Shown here: positions 47,467 to 55,336 of the stretch, in pieces | Layout of the letters: each line of letters begins with the position of its first letter | How positions within the stretch are numbered: the stretch's first letter is position 1 | Assembly (NCBI RefSeq): GCF_000420145.1 | Contig: NZ_ATUJ01000006.1 | Span: 1-64,000 of the forward strand | Direction: 5' to 3' | Origin: Paracoccus zeaxanthinifaciens ATCC 21588 | Lineage (GTDB): Bacteria; Pseudomonadota; Alphaproteobacteria; Rhodobacterales; Rhodobacteraceae | DNA: 64,000 nucleotides | Notes under the pieces: generated by a model | Databases searched by the model: none | Told to the model about the DNA's origin: nothing | The model's input: only the letters and a program-made list of their open reading frames with translations | Program-made: the position numbers and the translations under genes

Positions 47467-47905
47467 AGTCGGCGGCCTGGAAGTTGCCCAGGTTGCCCAG
47501 AAGCTGACCGATCAACGAGATCTCGGTCACGCTGCCATCCGTCACGCGGCGCGACAGCGACACGATACGCCCGCGCTCCAGGCCGAAACGCTCGACATTG
47601 CTGACGACGCCCGATTCCGCGAAGGACACGGCGACGACCTGGCGCTCGATTTCCTGCGGAGCGGCGGGGCCGATGCGGCGCCAGCGCGACCCGACATAGT
47701 ACCAGCCCGACCCCGTCAGAAGCCCCTGGGCCGAGGGACGGCCGATCAGCGCGGGCAGATCCTCGCGGGTGGTCTGGCCCACCTGGACCTGTGCCAGGTC
47801 GATCTCGGGCGGGACATAGCCGTGGTTGCGATAGGTCGGCGAACAGGCCGCGACGCCCAGAAGCGCCAGAAATGCCAATGTCATCAGGCTTCTGATGGCG
47901 TGCAT
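47456..47905 (-). CDS. bamE: BamE/SmpA-OmlA family lipoprotein
   Basis: A 149-residue outer-membrane lipoprotein of the BamE (SmpA/OmlA) family, a subunit of the beta-barrel assembly complex. The lipobox LGVAAC puts the acylated cysteine at residue 21. The BamE fold signature is IDLAQVQVGQTTREDLPALI followed by GRPSAQG and WYYVGSRWRRIG. The C-terminal extension (about residues 105-149) is longer than in E. coli. It is convergent with the serine hydrolase and overlaps it, and is divergent from DUF177. Confidence 0.9.
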   Translation of the reverse strand: MHAIRSLMTLAFLALLGVAACSPTYRNHGYVPPEIDLAQVQVGQTTREDLPALIGRPSAQGLLTGSGWYYVGSRWRRIGPAAPQEIERQVVAVSFAESGVVSNVERFGLERGRIVSLSRRVTDGSVTEISLIGQLLGNLGNFQAADFIE

Positions 47906-48034
47906 GATGTGGTCTCTCCTTGGGGCGGTTGACGCGGCTTGCCTTGCCTAGCAAACTCGGCACCCGCGCTCAAGAATGTCAATCCGGACGTGATCGCGCA
48001 GCGCACCCGTCCCCGAGCCAACCCCCGAGGCCCC

Positions 48035-48571
48035 ATGACCGATCCCGCATCGCATCCGCAGCGCCTGCGCGTGGCGCATCTGAACCCCAATGCCGCGAAC
48101 CCCTTCCACCTGCGTCCCGATGCCGATGCGCGCCAGGCCATCGCCGGCGAACTGGGGCTGGAACAGCTGTCCAGGCTGGATTTCCAGGGCAATGTCCGCG
48201 CCGAGGGCCGCGAGGGCTGGAAGCTGACCGGCACCCTGAAGGCCCGCGTCACCCAGCCCTGCGTCGTCACGCTCAAGCCCGTGCGCAGCGATGTCGAAAG
48301 CCCGGTCTCGCTGCGCTTCGCGCCCGATCTTCACATTCCCGAGGGCGAGGAGATCGAGATGCCCGACGAGGATCTGGAGCCGCTCGGGCAGTTCATCGAC
48401 CTGACCGCCATCATGACCGAGGCTCTGAGCCTTGCGCTGCCCGAATATCCGCGCGCGCCCGATGCCGAACTGGACGCCCCCGCATCCGACGAGGACGCAG
48501 CCCCGGTCGATACCCGCCGCCCCTTCGCCGATCTCGACAAGCTGCTGGGGGGCAAGGACCAGGAGTCCTGA
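48035..48571 (+). CDS. yceD: DUF177 (YceD) family protein
   Basis: A 178-residue DUF177/YceD protein, a family linked to 23S rRNA accumulation and almost always encoded just before rpmF. The conserved segments are NVRAEGREGWKLTGTLKARV, TQPCVVTLKPVRSDVESPVS and the acidic LEPLGQFIDLTAIMTEALSL then ALPEYPRAP. The C-terminal CDxC motif common in the family is absent here and the tail ends LDKLLGGKDQES. The ATG at 48035 was preferred to an upstream in-frame start that adds 32 residues unlike the family. rpmF lies 272 bp downstream. Confidence 0.9.
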   Translation: MTDPASHPQRLRVAHLNPNAANPFHLRPDADARQAIAGELGLEQLSRLDFQGNVRAEGREGWKLTGTLKARVTQPCVVTLKPVRSDVESPVSLRFAPDLHIPEGEEIEMPDEDLEPLGQFIDLTAIMTEALSLALPEYPRAPDAELDAPASDEDAAPVDTRRPFADLDKLLGGKDQES

Positions 48572-48575
48572 GCGC

Positions 48576-48607
48576 GGGGGATTCGCGGCCCGTCGGGCGA
48601 ATCCCCC
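48576..48607 (+). repeat. Long hairpin between yceD and rpmF
   Basis: A perfect 11-bp stem GGGGGATTCGC / GCGAATCCCCC (48576-48586, 48597-48607) with a 10-nt loop, beginning 4 nt after the yceD stop. No T-run follows, so it is more likely a pause or RNA-processing and stability element than a terminator. In the rest of the 272-bp gap I see only the rpmF leader. Confidence 0.55.
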
Positions 48608-48843
48608 GGCCGGTGCCCCGTGTCGCGGATGCAACAGAAGGACGCCAAATGGCGGCTTGCATCCCCCCACGGAAGCTGGAATGAGGGGATTCGACGACAA
48701 ACCTTGCGCAAATGCGACGCCTGCCCGGCCACGAGGGCTTGCGGGCGGGGCCGTCATGGCGTATCTGCGCGGTTCATTTACGAATTCAAATCTACCGGTG
48801 CGAAGGCGTTGCGGCGCTGCACCCTGACAACCGAGGTGGTGAC

Positions 48844-49050
48844 ATGGCTGTCCCTCAGAATCGCGTAACCCGGTCCAAGCGTGGCATGCGTCGTGCGCAT
48901 GATTCGCTGGTTGCGGGCAACCCGAACGAATGCTCGAACTGCGGCGAACTGAAGCGTCCGCATCACGTCTGCCCGTCCTGCGGCCACTATGCCGACCGCG
49001 AGGTCGTTGCGCAGGCGAACGAGATCGACCTGGACGACGACGCAGCCTGA
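48844..49050 (+). CDS. rpmF: Ribosomal protein L32
   Basis: A 68-residue large-subunit protein. It starts [20 protein letters not shown] and keeps a four-cysteine zinc ribbon ([20 protein letters not shown]), marking the zinc-containing (C+) form. The ATG at 48844 follows GGTGGT. It stands upstream of plsX and fabH in the widespread rpmF-plsX-fabH arrangement linking ribosome and lipid synthesis. Confidence 0.97.
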   Translation: MAVPQNRVTRSKRGMRRAHDSLVAGNPNECSNCGELKRPHHVCPSCGHYADREVVAQANEIDLDDDAA

Positions 49051-49072
49051 TCCGGGTTAGCGGCGCATCCTC

Positions 49073-50170
49073 ATGACCGTCGACAACGCGTCATCCAATA
49101 TGTCGCGCAGCCCGGAGCAGCCGGGCAGCGTGGTGATATCGATCGATGCGATGGGTGGCGACCGCGGTCCCGCCGCAGTCGTCGCGGGCATGGCGGCCAG
49201 CGCCGAGAAGAACCCCGAGATCAGCTTCATCGTCCATGGCGACGAGGCCGAGCTGCGCCGCCTGATCGGGCGGCGCAAATCGCTTGCGGGCCGCTGCGAC
49301 ATCCGCCACGCGGATGGCGTCGTGACGATGGACGACAAGCCTTCGCAGGTCGTGCGCAAGGGTCGGGACACCTCGATGTGGTCCACCCTCGAATCCGTCC
49401 GCGAGGGCGAGGCGATGGTCGCGGTCAGCTGCGGCAATACCGGCGCGCTGATGGCGATGTCGATGCTGCGCCTGCGCAAGCTGCCGGGCGTGAACAGGCC
49501 CGCGATCGCGTGCCTCTGGCCTTCGCGCAATCCGCAGGGCTTCAACATCATGCTGGATGTCGGCGCCGACATCCGTGCGGATGCCCACGACCTTCTTCAA
49601 TACGCGCTGATGGGCACGTCCTATGCCCGCAACGGGCTGGGGCTGGAAATGCCCCGCATCGGCCTGCTGAACGTGGGCACCGAGGAACACAAGGGCCGGA
49701 CCGAGCTGAAGCAGGCGGACGAGATGATCCGCGATGCCGCAGCCGATGCCCATTACGAATATGTCGGCTTCGTCGAGGGGGGCGATCTGCCCTCGTCTCG
49801 CGTGGATGTCATCGTGACGGACGGCTTCACGGGCAATATCGCCTTGAAGACGGGCGAAGGCACCGCCAAGCTGGTGGGAGAGTTCCTGAAGGACGCCTTC
49901 GCGAAATCGCTCATGTCGAAATTCGCGGCGCTTCTGGCGATGACCTCGCTCAGGCGCCTGCAGAAGCGGATCGACCCGCGGCGCGTGAACGGCGGCATCT
50001 TCCTGGGGCTGAACGGCACGGTCGTGAAATCGCACGGCTCGGCCGATGCGACGGGCGTATCCGCCGCGATCAAGCTGGCATTCACGCTGGCGAAATCCGG
50101 GTTCCAGGACCGTCTCGCCGCACGTGTGGCGCAGGCCACCGGGACCGGCGAAACGGGAGCATCTTCGTGA
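49073..50170 (+). CDS. plsX: Phosphate acyltransferase PlsX
   Basis: A 365-residue enzyme that converts acyl-ACP to acyl-phosphate, the first step of phospholipid synthesis by PlsX/PlsY. Family motifs are ISIDAMGGDRGPAAVVAGM, VSCGNTGALMAMSMLRLRKL, GVNRPAIACLWPS, VGADIRADAHDLLQYALMG and VTDGFTGNIALKTGEG. The start is either ATG 49073 or ATG 49100; the upstream one was kept for spacing from rpmF. The stop overlaps the fabH start (GTGA). Confidence 0.95.
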   Translation: MTVDNASSNMSRSPEQPGSVVISIDAMGGDRGPAAVVAGMAASAEKNPEISFIVHGDEAELRRLIGRRKSLAGRCDIRHADGVVTMDDKPSQVVRKGRDTSMWSTLESVREGEAMVAVSCGNTGALMAMSMLRLRKLPGVNRPAIACLWPSRNPQGFNIMLDVGADIRADAHDLLQYALMGTSYARNGLGLEMPRIGLLNVGTEEHKGRTELKQADEMIRDAAADAHYEYVGFVEGGDLPSSRVDVIVTDGFTGNIALKTGEGTAKLVGEFLKDAFAKSLMSKFAALLAMTSLRRLQKRIDPRRVNGGIFLGLNGTVVKSHGSADATGVSAAIKLAFTLAKSGFQDRLAARVAQATGTGETGASS

Positions 50171-51141
50171 TTCGACGCTCAGTCGTCCGTGGCACCGGAC
50201 ATTATCTTCCCGAACGCGTTGTCGAGAACAGCTGGTTCGAGGAACGGCTGGACACCACCGATGAATGGATCCGCTCGCGGTCCGGCATCGAACGCCGCCA
50301 CTTCGCGGCCGAGGGTCAGACCACCAGCGACCTCGCGATCCGGGCCTCGAAGGCCGCGCTGGAACGCGCGGGCCTGACCGCCCAGGATATCGACGGCATC
50401 GTGCTTGCGACCTCGACCCCCGATTTCACCTTCCCCGCCGTGGCGACGATGGTGCAGTCCGGGCTGGGGATCAAACGCGGCTTCGCCTATGACGTGCAGG
50501 CCGTCTGCGCGGGCTTCGTCTTCGCGCTGGCCAATGCCGACGCGATGATTCGCGCGGGCCTTGCCGAACGCGTGCTGGTCGTCGGCGCCGAGACGTTTTC
50601 CCGCATCATGGACTGGACGGACCGTTCGACCTGCGTGCTGTTCGGCGACGGCGCGGGCGCGCTGATCCTCGAGGCGCAGGAGGGACGCGGCGACAGCGAC
50701 GATCGCGGCATCCTGTCTTCGGACCTGAACAGCGACGGGTCCTATCGCGAACTTCTGTATGTCGATGGCGGCGTGTCCAGTACCGGCACCGCGGGTCAGC
50801 TGCGCATGCAGGGCAACCTGGTCTTCCGCCACGCGGTCGACAAGCTGGCCAAGACGACGACGACCTCGCTGACCAAGGCCGGCCTGACCGATGCGGATGT
50901 CGACTGGATGATCCCGCACCAGGCGAACCTGCGCATCATCACCGCGACCGCCCAGAAGATGGGCCTGCCGATGGAGAAGGTCGTCCTGACCGTCGCAGAT
51001 CACGGCAACACCTCGGCCGCATCGATCCCGCTGGCCATGTCCATCGCGGATCGCGAGGGCCGCCTGCAACAGGGCCAGGTCATCGCGACCGAGGCCATCG
51101 GCGGCGGCCTCAGCTGGGGCTCGGTCGTGCTGCGCTGGTAA
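50167..51141 (+). CDS. fabH: 3-oxoacyl-ACP synthase III
   Basis: A 324-residue KAS III that starts fatty-acid synthesis by condensing acetyl-CoA with malonyl-ACP. The catalytic Cys is Cys114 in DVQAVCAGFVFALA. The His is in MIPHQANLRII and the Asn in DHGNTSAASIPLAM. The start is GTG 50167, overlapping the plsX stop by 4 bases, which couples their translation. In relatives ihfA usually follows; here a TRAP transporter intervenes. Confidence 0.96.
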   Translation: MIRRSVVRGTGHYLPERVVENSWFEERLDTTDEWIRSRSGIERRHFAAEGQTTSDLAIRASKAALERAGLTAQDIDGIVLATSTPDFTFPAVATMVQSGLGIKRGFAYDVQAVCAGFVFALANADAMIRAGLAERVLVVGAETFSRIMDWTDRSTCVLFGDGAGALILEAQEGRGDSDDRGILSSDLNSDGSYRELLYVDGGVSSTGTAGQLRMQGNLVFRHAVDKLAKTTTTSLTKAGLTDADVDWMIPHQANLRIITATAQKMGLPMEKVVLTVADHGNTSAASIPLAMSIADREGRLQQGQVIATEAIGGGLSWGSVVLRW

Positions 51142-51190
51142 GGCGCGGCACCGTTCCACATCCCGGAATGATTTTCCGTCCAGCGGGCGG

Positions 51191-51219
51191 TTGACACAAG
51201 GGAACCCTTCCTCAAGACT
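51191..51219 (+). promoter_or_regulatory. Candidate promoter of the TRAP operon with internal inverted repeat
   Basis: A consensus -35 TTGACA (51191-51196) is followed after 17 nt by AAGACT (51214-51219). Between them lies AAGGG-AA-CCCTT (51198-51209), placed where a repressor could block polymerase. Confidence 0.5.
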
Positions 51220-51272
51220 GCAGACAATGCAGGTGCAGCATCGCGCCACAGACTCTGGGGAGGGTCCTTACA

Positions 51273-51794
51273 TTGCCGATTGTCCGTCTGATCGACGGCG
51301 TGAACGAGCTTGTCGGGCGCGTCGTGTCCGTTGTTGCGCTGCTCTTCGCCGTCATCATCATCTATGACGTCTTCATGCGCTATGTGCTGGGTCAGCCGAC
51401 CCGGTGGGCGTTCGACGTGACCAAGCAGCTCTACGGTTTCTACTTCATCATGCTGGGCGGCTATGCGCTGCGGCACCAGTCGCATGTGCGCGTGGACCTG
51501 CTGACCTCGCGGATGGGGCCGACCCTGCGCCGCTGGACCGAGGTCGTGGGCTATGTGATCTTCTTCTTCCCCTTCGCCTGGATCTTCGCCCGTCGCAGCT
51601 GGGATTTCGCGATGACCTCGTGGAACCAGGGCGAGCTGACCTATGGCGCGGTGCAGCTGCCCGTCTATCCGCTGAAGATGGCGATGTTCGTCGCCGCGGT
51701 GCTGCTGCTGATCCAGGGCGTCTCCGAGGTGCTGAAGCTGATCCTGAACCGCGCGCCCCATATCCCCGATTCCGAGGTGCTCGATGTCCGGTGA
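51273..51794 (+). CDS. dctQ: TRAP transporter small permease (DctQ)
   Basis: A 173-residue four-helix membrane protein of the DctQ family. The sequence has RVVSVVALLFAVIIIYDVFM, RYVLGQPTRWAFDVTKQLYG (the conserved W-x-E/D region), GYALRHQSHVRVDLL and the C-terminal helix AMFVAAVLLLIQGVSEVLK. The start is TTG 51273, preceded by GGGGAGGG; no ATG is available before the first helix. It overlaps the large permease gene by 11 bp. Confidence 0.92.
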   Translation: MPIVRLIDGVNELVGRVVSVVALLFAVIIIYDVFMRYVLGQPTRWAFDVTKQLYGFYFIMLGGYALRHQSHVRVDLLTSRMGPTLRRWTEVVGYVIFFFPFAWIFARRSWDFAMTSWNQGELTYGAVQLPVYPLKMAMFVAAVLLLIQGVSEVLKLILNRAPHIPDSEVLDVR

Positions 51795-53106
51795 AACCAT
51801 CGCCCTGGTAATGTCCGGCCTGCTTCTGCTGGGCCTGTTCCTGGGCCACCCGCTGGCCTTCGTGCTGGGCGGCACCGCCGTCCTGGGCGCGTTCATCGCG
51901 GGCAAGCCGATGGTGCTGGGCATCGTCATCAACCGCATCTTCGGGGACGTGCTGGACAATTACGTCCTGATCGCCATTCCGCTCTTCGTGCTGATGGCGC
52001 GTTTCCTGTCCGACAGCGGCGTGACCGACCGCATGTTCGAGGCGCTGCGCCACCTGATGAGCCGCGTCACCGGCGGCCTTGGCCTTGCGGTGGTCTTCAT
52101 CTCGATCCTGCTGGCGGCCACCACCGGCATCATCGGCGCGTCCATCACGGTGATGGGCATGATGGCGCTGCGCCCCATGCTGCAATACGGATACGACAAG
52201 CGGCTGGCGACGGGCCTGATCGGCGCGTCTGGGTGCCTTGGCATCTTGATCCCGCCCTCGATCATGCTGATCCTTATGGCGTCCTATGCGCCGGGCCTGT
52301 CGGTGGGGCAGCTGTTTGCGGGCGCGATGGTGCCTGGGCTGCTTCTGGGGGTGATGTATGCGGTCTATGTCGCGGCCATCGCCTGGCTGAAGCCCGACTG
52401 GGCGCCCAAGGTCGCCGATGACGAACGCATCAGCCGCGGCGCCATGTGGCGCATGCTGCTGGTCGAGGCCGTTCCCCCGCTGATCCTGATCCTGGGCATC
52501 CTGGGCTCGCTTCTGGCCGGCGTCGCCACCGCGACCGAGGCCAGCGCCATCGGCGCGGTCCTGGCGCTGCTGATCGTGATCTTCCGCGGCCGCTTCCAAT
52601 GGGCGACCTTCTACTCGGCCCTGCTGGAGACCGGGCGCACCAGCGCGATGATCCTGTTCATCGTGGTCGGCGCGACCGCCTTCACGGGCGTCTTCAACAT
52701 CACGGGCGGCCTGCGCGCCAGCCAGGACCTGATCCGCGGCCTGGCCGAGGATCCCTATACCCTGGTCGCGGTGATGCTGCTGGTCGTGTTCATCCTGGGC
52801 ATGTTCCTCGACTGGACGGGCATCGTGCTGCTGTCCTTCCCGATCTTCCTGCCGCTGGTGGGCGAGATGGGGATCGATCCCCTGTGGTTCGTCGTCCTGA
52901 TGGCCGTCGTGCTGCAGACCAGCTTCCTGTCGCCGCCCTTCGGCTATGCGCTGTTCTACATGCGGGCCATCGCGCCCCCCGAGGTGCGCACCGGCGACAT
53001 CATCATGGGCGTCCTGCCCTTCATCGGCCTCGTGATCCTGATGTGCGTGCTGATGATCCTGTTCCCGGCCCTGGTCACCTGGCTTCCCGCCGCGATCTAC
53101 GGCTGA
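51784..53106 (+). CDS. dctM: TRAP transporter large permease (DctM)
   Basis: A 440-residue DctM with about twelve helices that provides the sodium-driven transport channel. Characteristic segments are LFVLMARFLSDSGVTDRMFE, STGIIGAS-like TTGIIGASITVMGMMALRPM, GASGCLGILIPPSIMLILMA and LQTSFLSPPFGYALFYMRAI. It overlaps dctQ by 11 bp and is followed after 25 nt by the binding protein gene. The substrate follows from the DctP partner. Confidence 0.95.
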   Translation: MSGETIALVMSGLLLLGLFLGHPLAFVLGGTAVLGAFIAGKPMVLGIVINRIFGDVLDNYVLIAIPLFVLMARFLSDSGVTDRMFEALRHLMSRVTGGLGLAVVFISILLAATTGIIGASITVMGMMALRPMLQYGYDKRLATGLIGASGCLGILIPPSIMLILMASYAPGLSVGQLFAGAMVPGLLLGVMYAVYVAAIAWLKPDWAPKVADDERISRGAMWRMLLVEAVPPLILILGILGSLLAGVATATEASAIGAVLALLIVIFRGRFQWATFYSALLETGRTSAMILFIVVGATAFTGVFNITGGLRASQDLIRGLAEDPYTLVAVMLLVVFILGMFLDWTGIVLLSFPIFLPLVGEMGIDPLWFVVLMAVVLQTSFLSPPFGYALFYMRAIAPPEVRTGDIIMGVLPFIGLVILMCVLMILFPALVTWLPAAIYG

Positions 53107-53131
53107 CGACATACCAACGGAGGAGAGAAAG

Positions 53132-54217
53132 ATGAAACACCTGATGACCGCCGCGGGCATCGCGCTGGCAGCCGCCACGCCCGCCCTGTCGGAAAACTGG
53201 ACGATGACCACGACCTGGCCGTCCAGCCTCGAACTGATCGAGCTGGACAAGCACTGGGTCGACCTGGCCAACAAGCTGGTCGATGACGACAAGCTGACGA
53301 TCGAGTTCTACGAGGGCGGCAGCCTGGTCCCCGCGGGCGAGGTCTTCGGCGCGGTCGAATCGGGCACCATCCAGGCGGGCGCCGACTGGCCGGGCTACTG
53401 GGCGGGCCGCGACAGCGCGTTCTCGCCGCTGGCCACCACCGCCAGCCTGTTCAACGCGGTCGATTACGTGAACTGGATCCAGGAATGGGGCGGCGCGGAT
53501 CTCTATAACGAGGTCTATGGCAAGTTCGGCATGGTCTACCTGCCCTATGGCGTGACGAACAACGAGTCGGGCTTCCGCACCGTCGACAAGCCGATCCGCA
53601 CGCTGGACGACCTTCAGGGCCTGCGCCTGCGCCTGTCGGGCCTGGAACAGGGCAAGCTGCTGGAGAAGCTGGGCGGCAACCAGGTCAGCATGGCCGGCGG
53701 CGAGATCTATCAGTCGCTGGAGCGCGGCGTGATCGACGGGTCGGAATTCTCGACGCCGAATGTCGATTTCTCGGGCGGCTTCCAGCAGGTCACGAAATAC
53801 TGGTCGACGCCCGGCTGGCACCAGTCGTCCTCGATCTTCGGCGTGATGATCAACAAGGCCGCATGGGACGCGCTGGACGACGAGACGCGCGAGCGGCTGG
53901 AAATCGCGGCCGATGCCACCCTGCTGTGGTCGCTGGCCTTCACCGAGAAGCGCGCCACCGAGGCCTATGCCCAGTTCCAGGAGGCCGGGACCGAGATCAC
54001 GCGCTTGGACGATGCCGCGCTGGAGCAGGTGCAGCAGATGGCCAACGAGACCATCACCGAGGTCGCCTGCGAGAACCCGCTCTCGGCCAAGGTCTATGCC
54101 AGCCAACTGTCCTACCTGCAGGACTATGGCAGCTGGCGCGACGCCTCGGCCCCGTTCAACCTGGGCCGCACGCCGAACGGTCCGGACCTTGCGGCGATCG
54201 AGGCTTGCGCAAACTGA
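53132..54217 (+). CDS. dctP: TRAP transporter substrate-binding protein (DctP)
   Basis: A 361-residue periplasmic solute-binding protein. The signal peptide MKHLMTAAGIALAAATPALS is followed by ENWTMTTTWPSSLELIELDK. The conserved DctP arginine region is GLRLRLSGLEQGKLLEKLGG, and SLERGVIDGSEFSTPNVDFS and SSIFGVMINKAAWDAL follow. The WPxxx and MINK segments resemble the TakP (2-oxo-acid) branch of TRAP binding proteins, so a carboxylate or keto-acid ligand is my best guess. The gene order Q-M-P places the binding protein last. Confidence 0.92.
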   Translation: MKHLMTAAGIALAAATPALSENWTMTTTWPSSLELIELDKHWVDLANKLVDDDKLTIEFYEGGSLVPAGEVFGAVESGTIQAGADWPGYWAGRDSAFSPLATTASLFNAVDYVNWIQEWGGADLYNEVYGKFGMVYLPYGVTNNESGFRTVDKPIRTLDDLQGLRLRLSGLEQGKLLEKLGGNQVSMAGGEIYQSLERGVIDGSEFSTPNVDFSGGFQQVTKYWSTPGWHQSSSIFGVMINKAAWDALDDETRERLEIAADATLLWSLAFTEKRATEAYAQFQEAGTEITRLDDAALEQVQQMANETITEVACENPLSAKVYASQLSYLQDYGSWRDASAPFNLGRTPNGPDLAAIEACAN

Positions 54218-54244
54218 TTGCCCTCGGATAGAGCGACAAGTATC

Positions 54245-54272
54245 GGGCGGGGAACGATTTCCCCGCCCTTCT
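54245..54272 (+). terminator. Intrinsic terminator of the TRAP operon
   Basis: A perfect 10-bp stem GGGCGGGGAA / TTCCCCGCCC (54245-54254, 54259-54268) with loop CGAT and a short T-rich tail, 27 nt after the dctP stop. It separates the TRAP genes from ihfA. Confidence 0.78.
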
Positions 54273-54327
54273 CGTTGACAGGCAGGTCAAACAGCACCAT
54301 CCTTCCCCCTATTCAAGAGGACTGATC

Positions 54328-54630
54328 ATGGGCGACAAGACGCTGACCCGGATGGATCTTGCCGAAGCGGTATTCCGCGAAGTGGGCCTGTCGCGTCACG
54401 AATCCGCACAGCTTGTCGAAAGCGTGCTGAACCATGTCTCGGATGCACTGGTTCGTGGCGAACAGGTCAAGATCTCGTCCTTCGGCACCTTCTCGGTGCG
54501 CGACAAGAACGAACGCATCGGCCGGAACCCCAAGACCGGGGAGGAGGTGCCGATCACGCCGCGGCGGGTGCTGTCCTTCCGGCCCTCGCATCTGATGAAG
54601 GACCGCGTTGCCGCCGGCAACAAGCGATAG
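54328..54630 (+). CDS. ihfA: Integration host factor alpha subunit
   Basis: A 100-residue DNA-bending protein that acts with IhfB. It begins [20 protein letters not shown]. It has the DNA-binding arm with [20 protein letters not shown] (the Arg-Asn-Pro-Lys-Thr-Gly tip that intercalates DNA) and ends [17 protein letters not shown] MerR-family gene follows after 15 nt, as is usual for ihfA in alphaproteobacteria. Confidence 0.96.
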   Translation: MGDKTLTRMDLAEAVFREVGLSRHESAQLVESVLNHVSDALVRGEQVKISSFGTFSVRDKNERIGRNPKTGEEVPITPRRVLSFRPSHLMKDRVAAGNKR

Positions 54631-54645
54631 GAACCGCAAGCCCCG

Positions 54646-55113
54646 ATGCAGAAAGGCGCAGAGGCATTCCGTTCGATCGGCGAGGTCGCAAGCCTGATCG
54701 GCGTTGCGCCCCATGTCCTGCGCTATTGGGAAACGCAATTCGCCCAGTTGAAGCCGATGAAGCGCCCCGACGGGCGGCGCTATTATCGCCCGGCGGACGT
54801 GGCGCTGGCCGCGGGCATCTGCGTGCTGCTGCGCGATGACGGGCTGACCATTCGCGGCGCCAAGAAGCAGATCGGCGCCGACCGTGGCGAGGCCGTCCGC
54901 AAGCTGGGCCTGGGCCGCATCGCCGAACCCGCGCCCGCCGCGACCGAAGCGCCCGCACCGGAACCCGTCGCGCATGACGATACCCCCGCATGGCTTGCCC
55001 GCCTCGGGCATCTGACCCGCCTTCTGCGCGACATCACCCCTGCAGATGCGCGCCGTCGCGGCGTTTTTCCCCTGCTGGGACAGGCCCATGACGCGCTGAC
55101 GCGTCTCGGCTGA
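54646..55113 (+). CDS. MerR family transcriptional regulator
   Basis: A 155-residue protein with an N-terminal MerR winged helix-turn-helix ([45 protein letters not shown]). An Ala/Pro-rich linker (about residues 95-112) and a short helical C-terminus follow. It lacks the metal-binding cysteines of MerR or CueR. This ihfA-linked MerR is conserved in Rhodobacteraceae, but its signal is unknown. It lies 15 nt downstream of ihfA. Confidence 0.9.
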   Translation: MQKGAEAFRSIGEVASLIGVAPHVLRYWETQFAQLKPMKRPDGRRYYRPADVALAAGICVLLRDDGLTIRGAKKQIGADRGEAVRKLGLGRIAEPAPAATEAPAPEPVAHDDTPAWLARLGHLTRLLRDITPADARRRGVFPLLGQAHDALTRLG

Positions 55114-55192
55114 ACAAGTTCGTCGTTTTCATGAAGATTTCCGCTCTGCAGGTCTTGTGCATCCCCGCCGGATCGCACTATACGGAGCGCGT

Positions 55193-55270
55193 CGGGCCGT
55201 GGCGCAGCCTGGTTAGCGCGTCCGTCTGGGGGGCGGAAGGCCGCGAGTTCGAATCTCGCCGGCCCGACCA
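55193..55270 (+). tRNA. tRNA-Pro(GGG)
   Basis: The acceptor CGGGCCG (55193-55199) pairs with CGGCCCG (55260-55266). The D stem is GCGC/GCGC, the anticodon stem TCCGT/GCGGA and the loop CTGGGGG, giving anticodon GGG. The T arm is GCGAG-TTCGAAT-CTCGC. Discriminator A and an encoded CCA (55268-55270) complete the cloverleaf. A strong terminator follows. Confidence 0.97.
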
Positions 55271-55275
55271 TTCCG

Positions 55276-55310
55276 AAAACGCCCATCCCTTTGCGGGGAT
55301 GGGCGTTTTT
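55276..55310 (+). terminator. Intrinsic terminator of tRNA-Pro
   Basis: A perfect 14-bp stem AAAACGCCCATCCC / GGGATGGGCGTTTT (55276-55289, 55296-55309) with a 6-nt loop and T-run, 5 nt after the CCA end. Confidence 0.92.
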
Positions 55311-55336
55311 CGTTTCCGCCTGCAAGGAAGTTCCAG

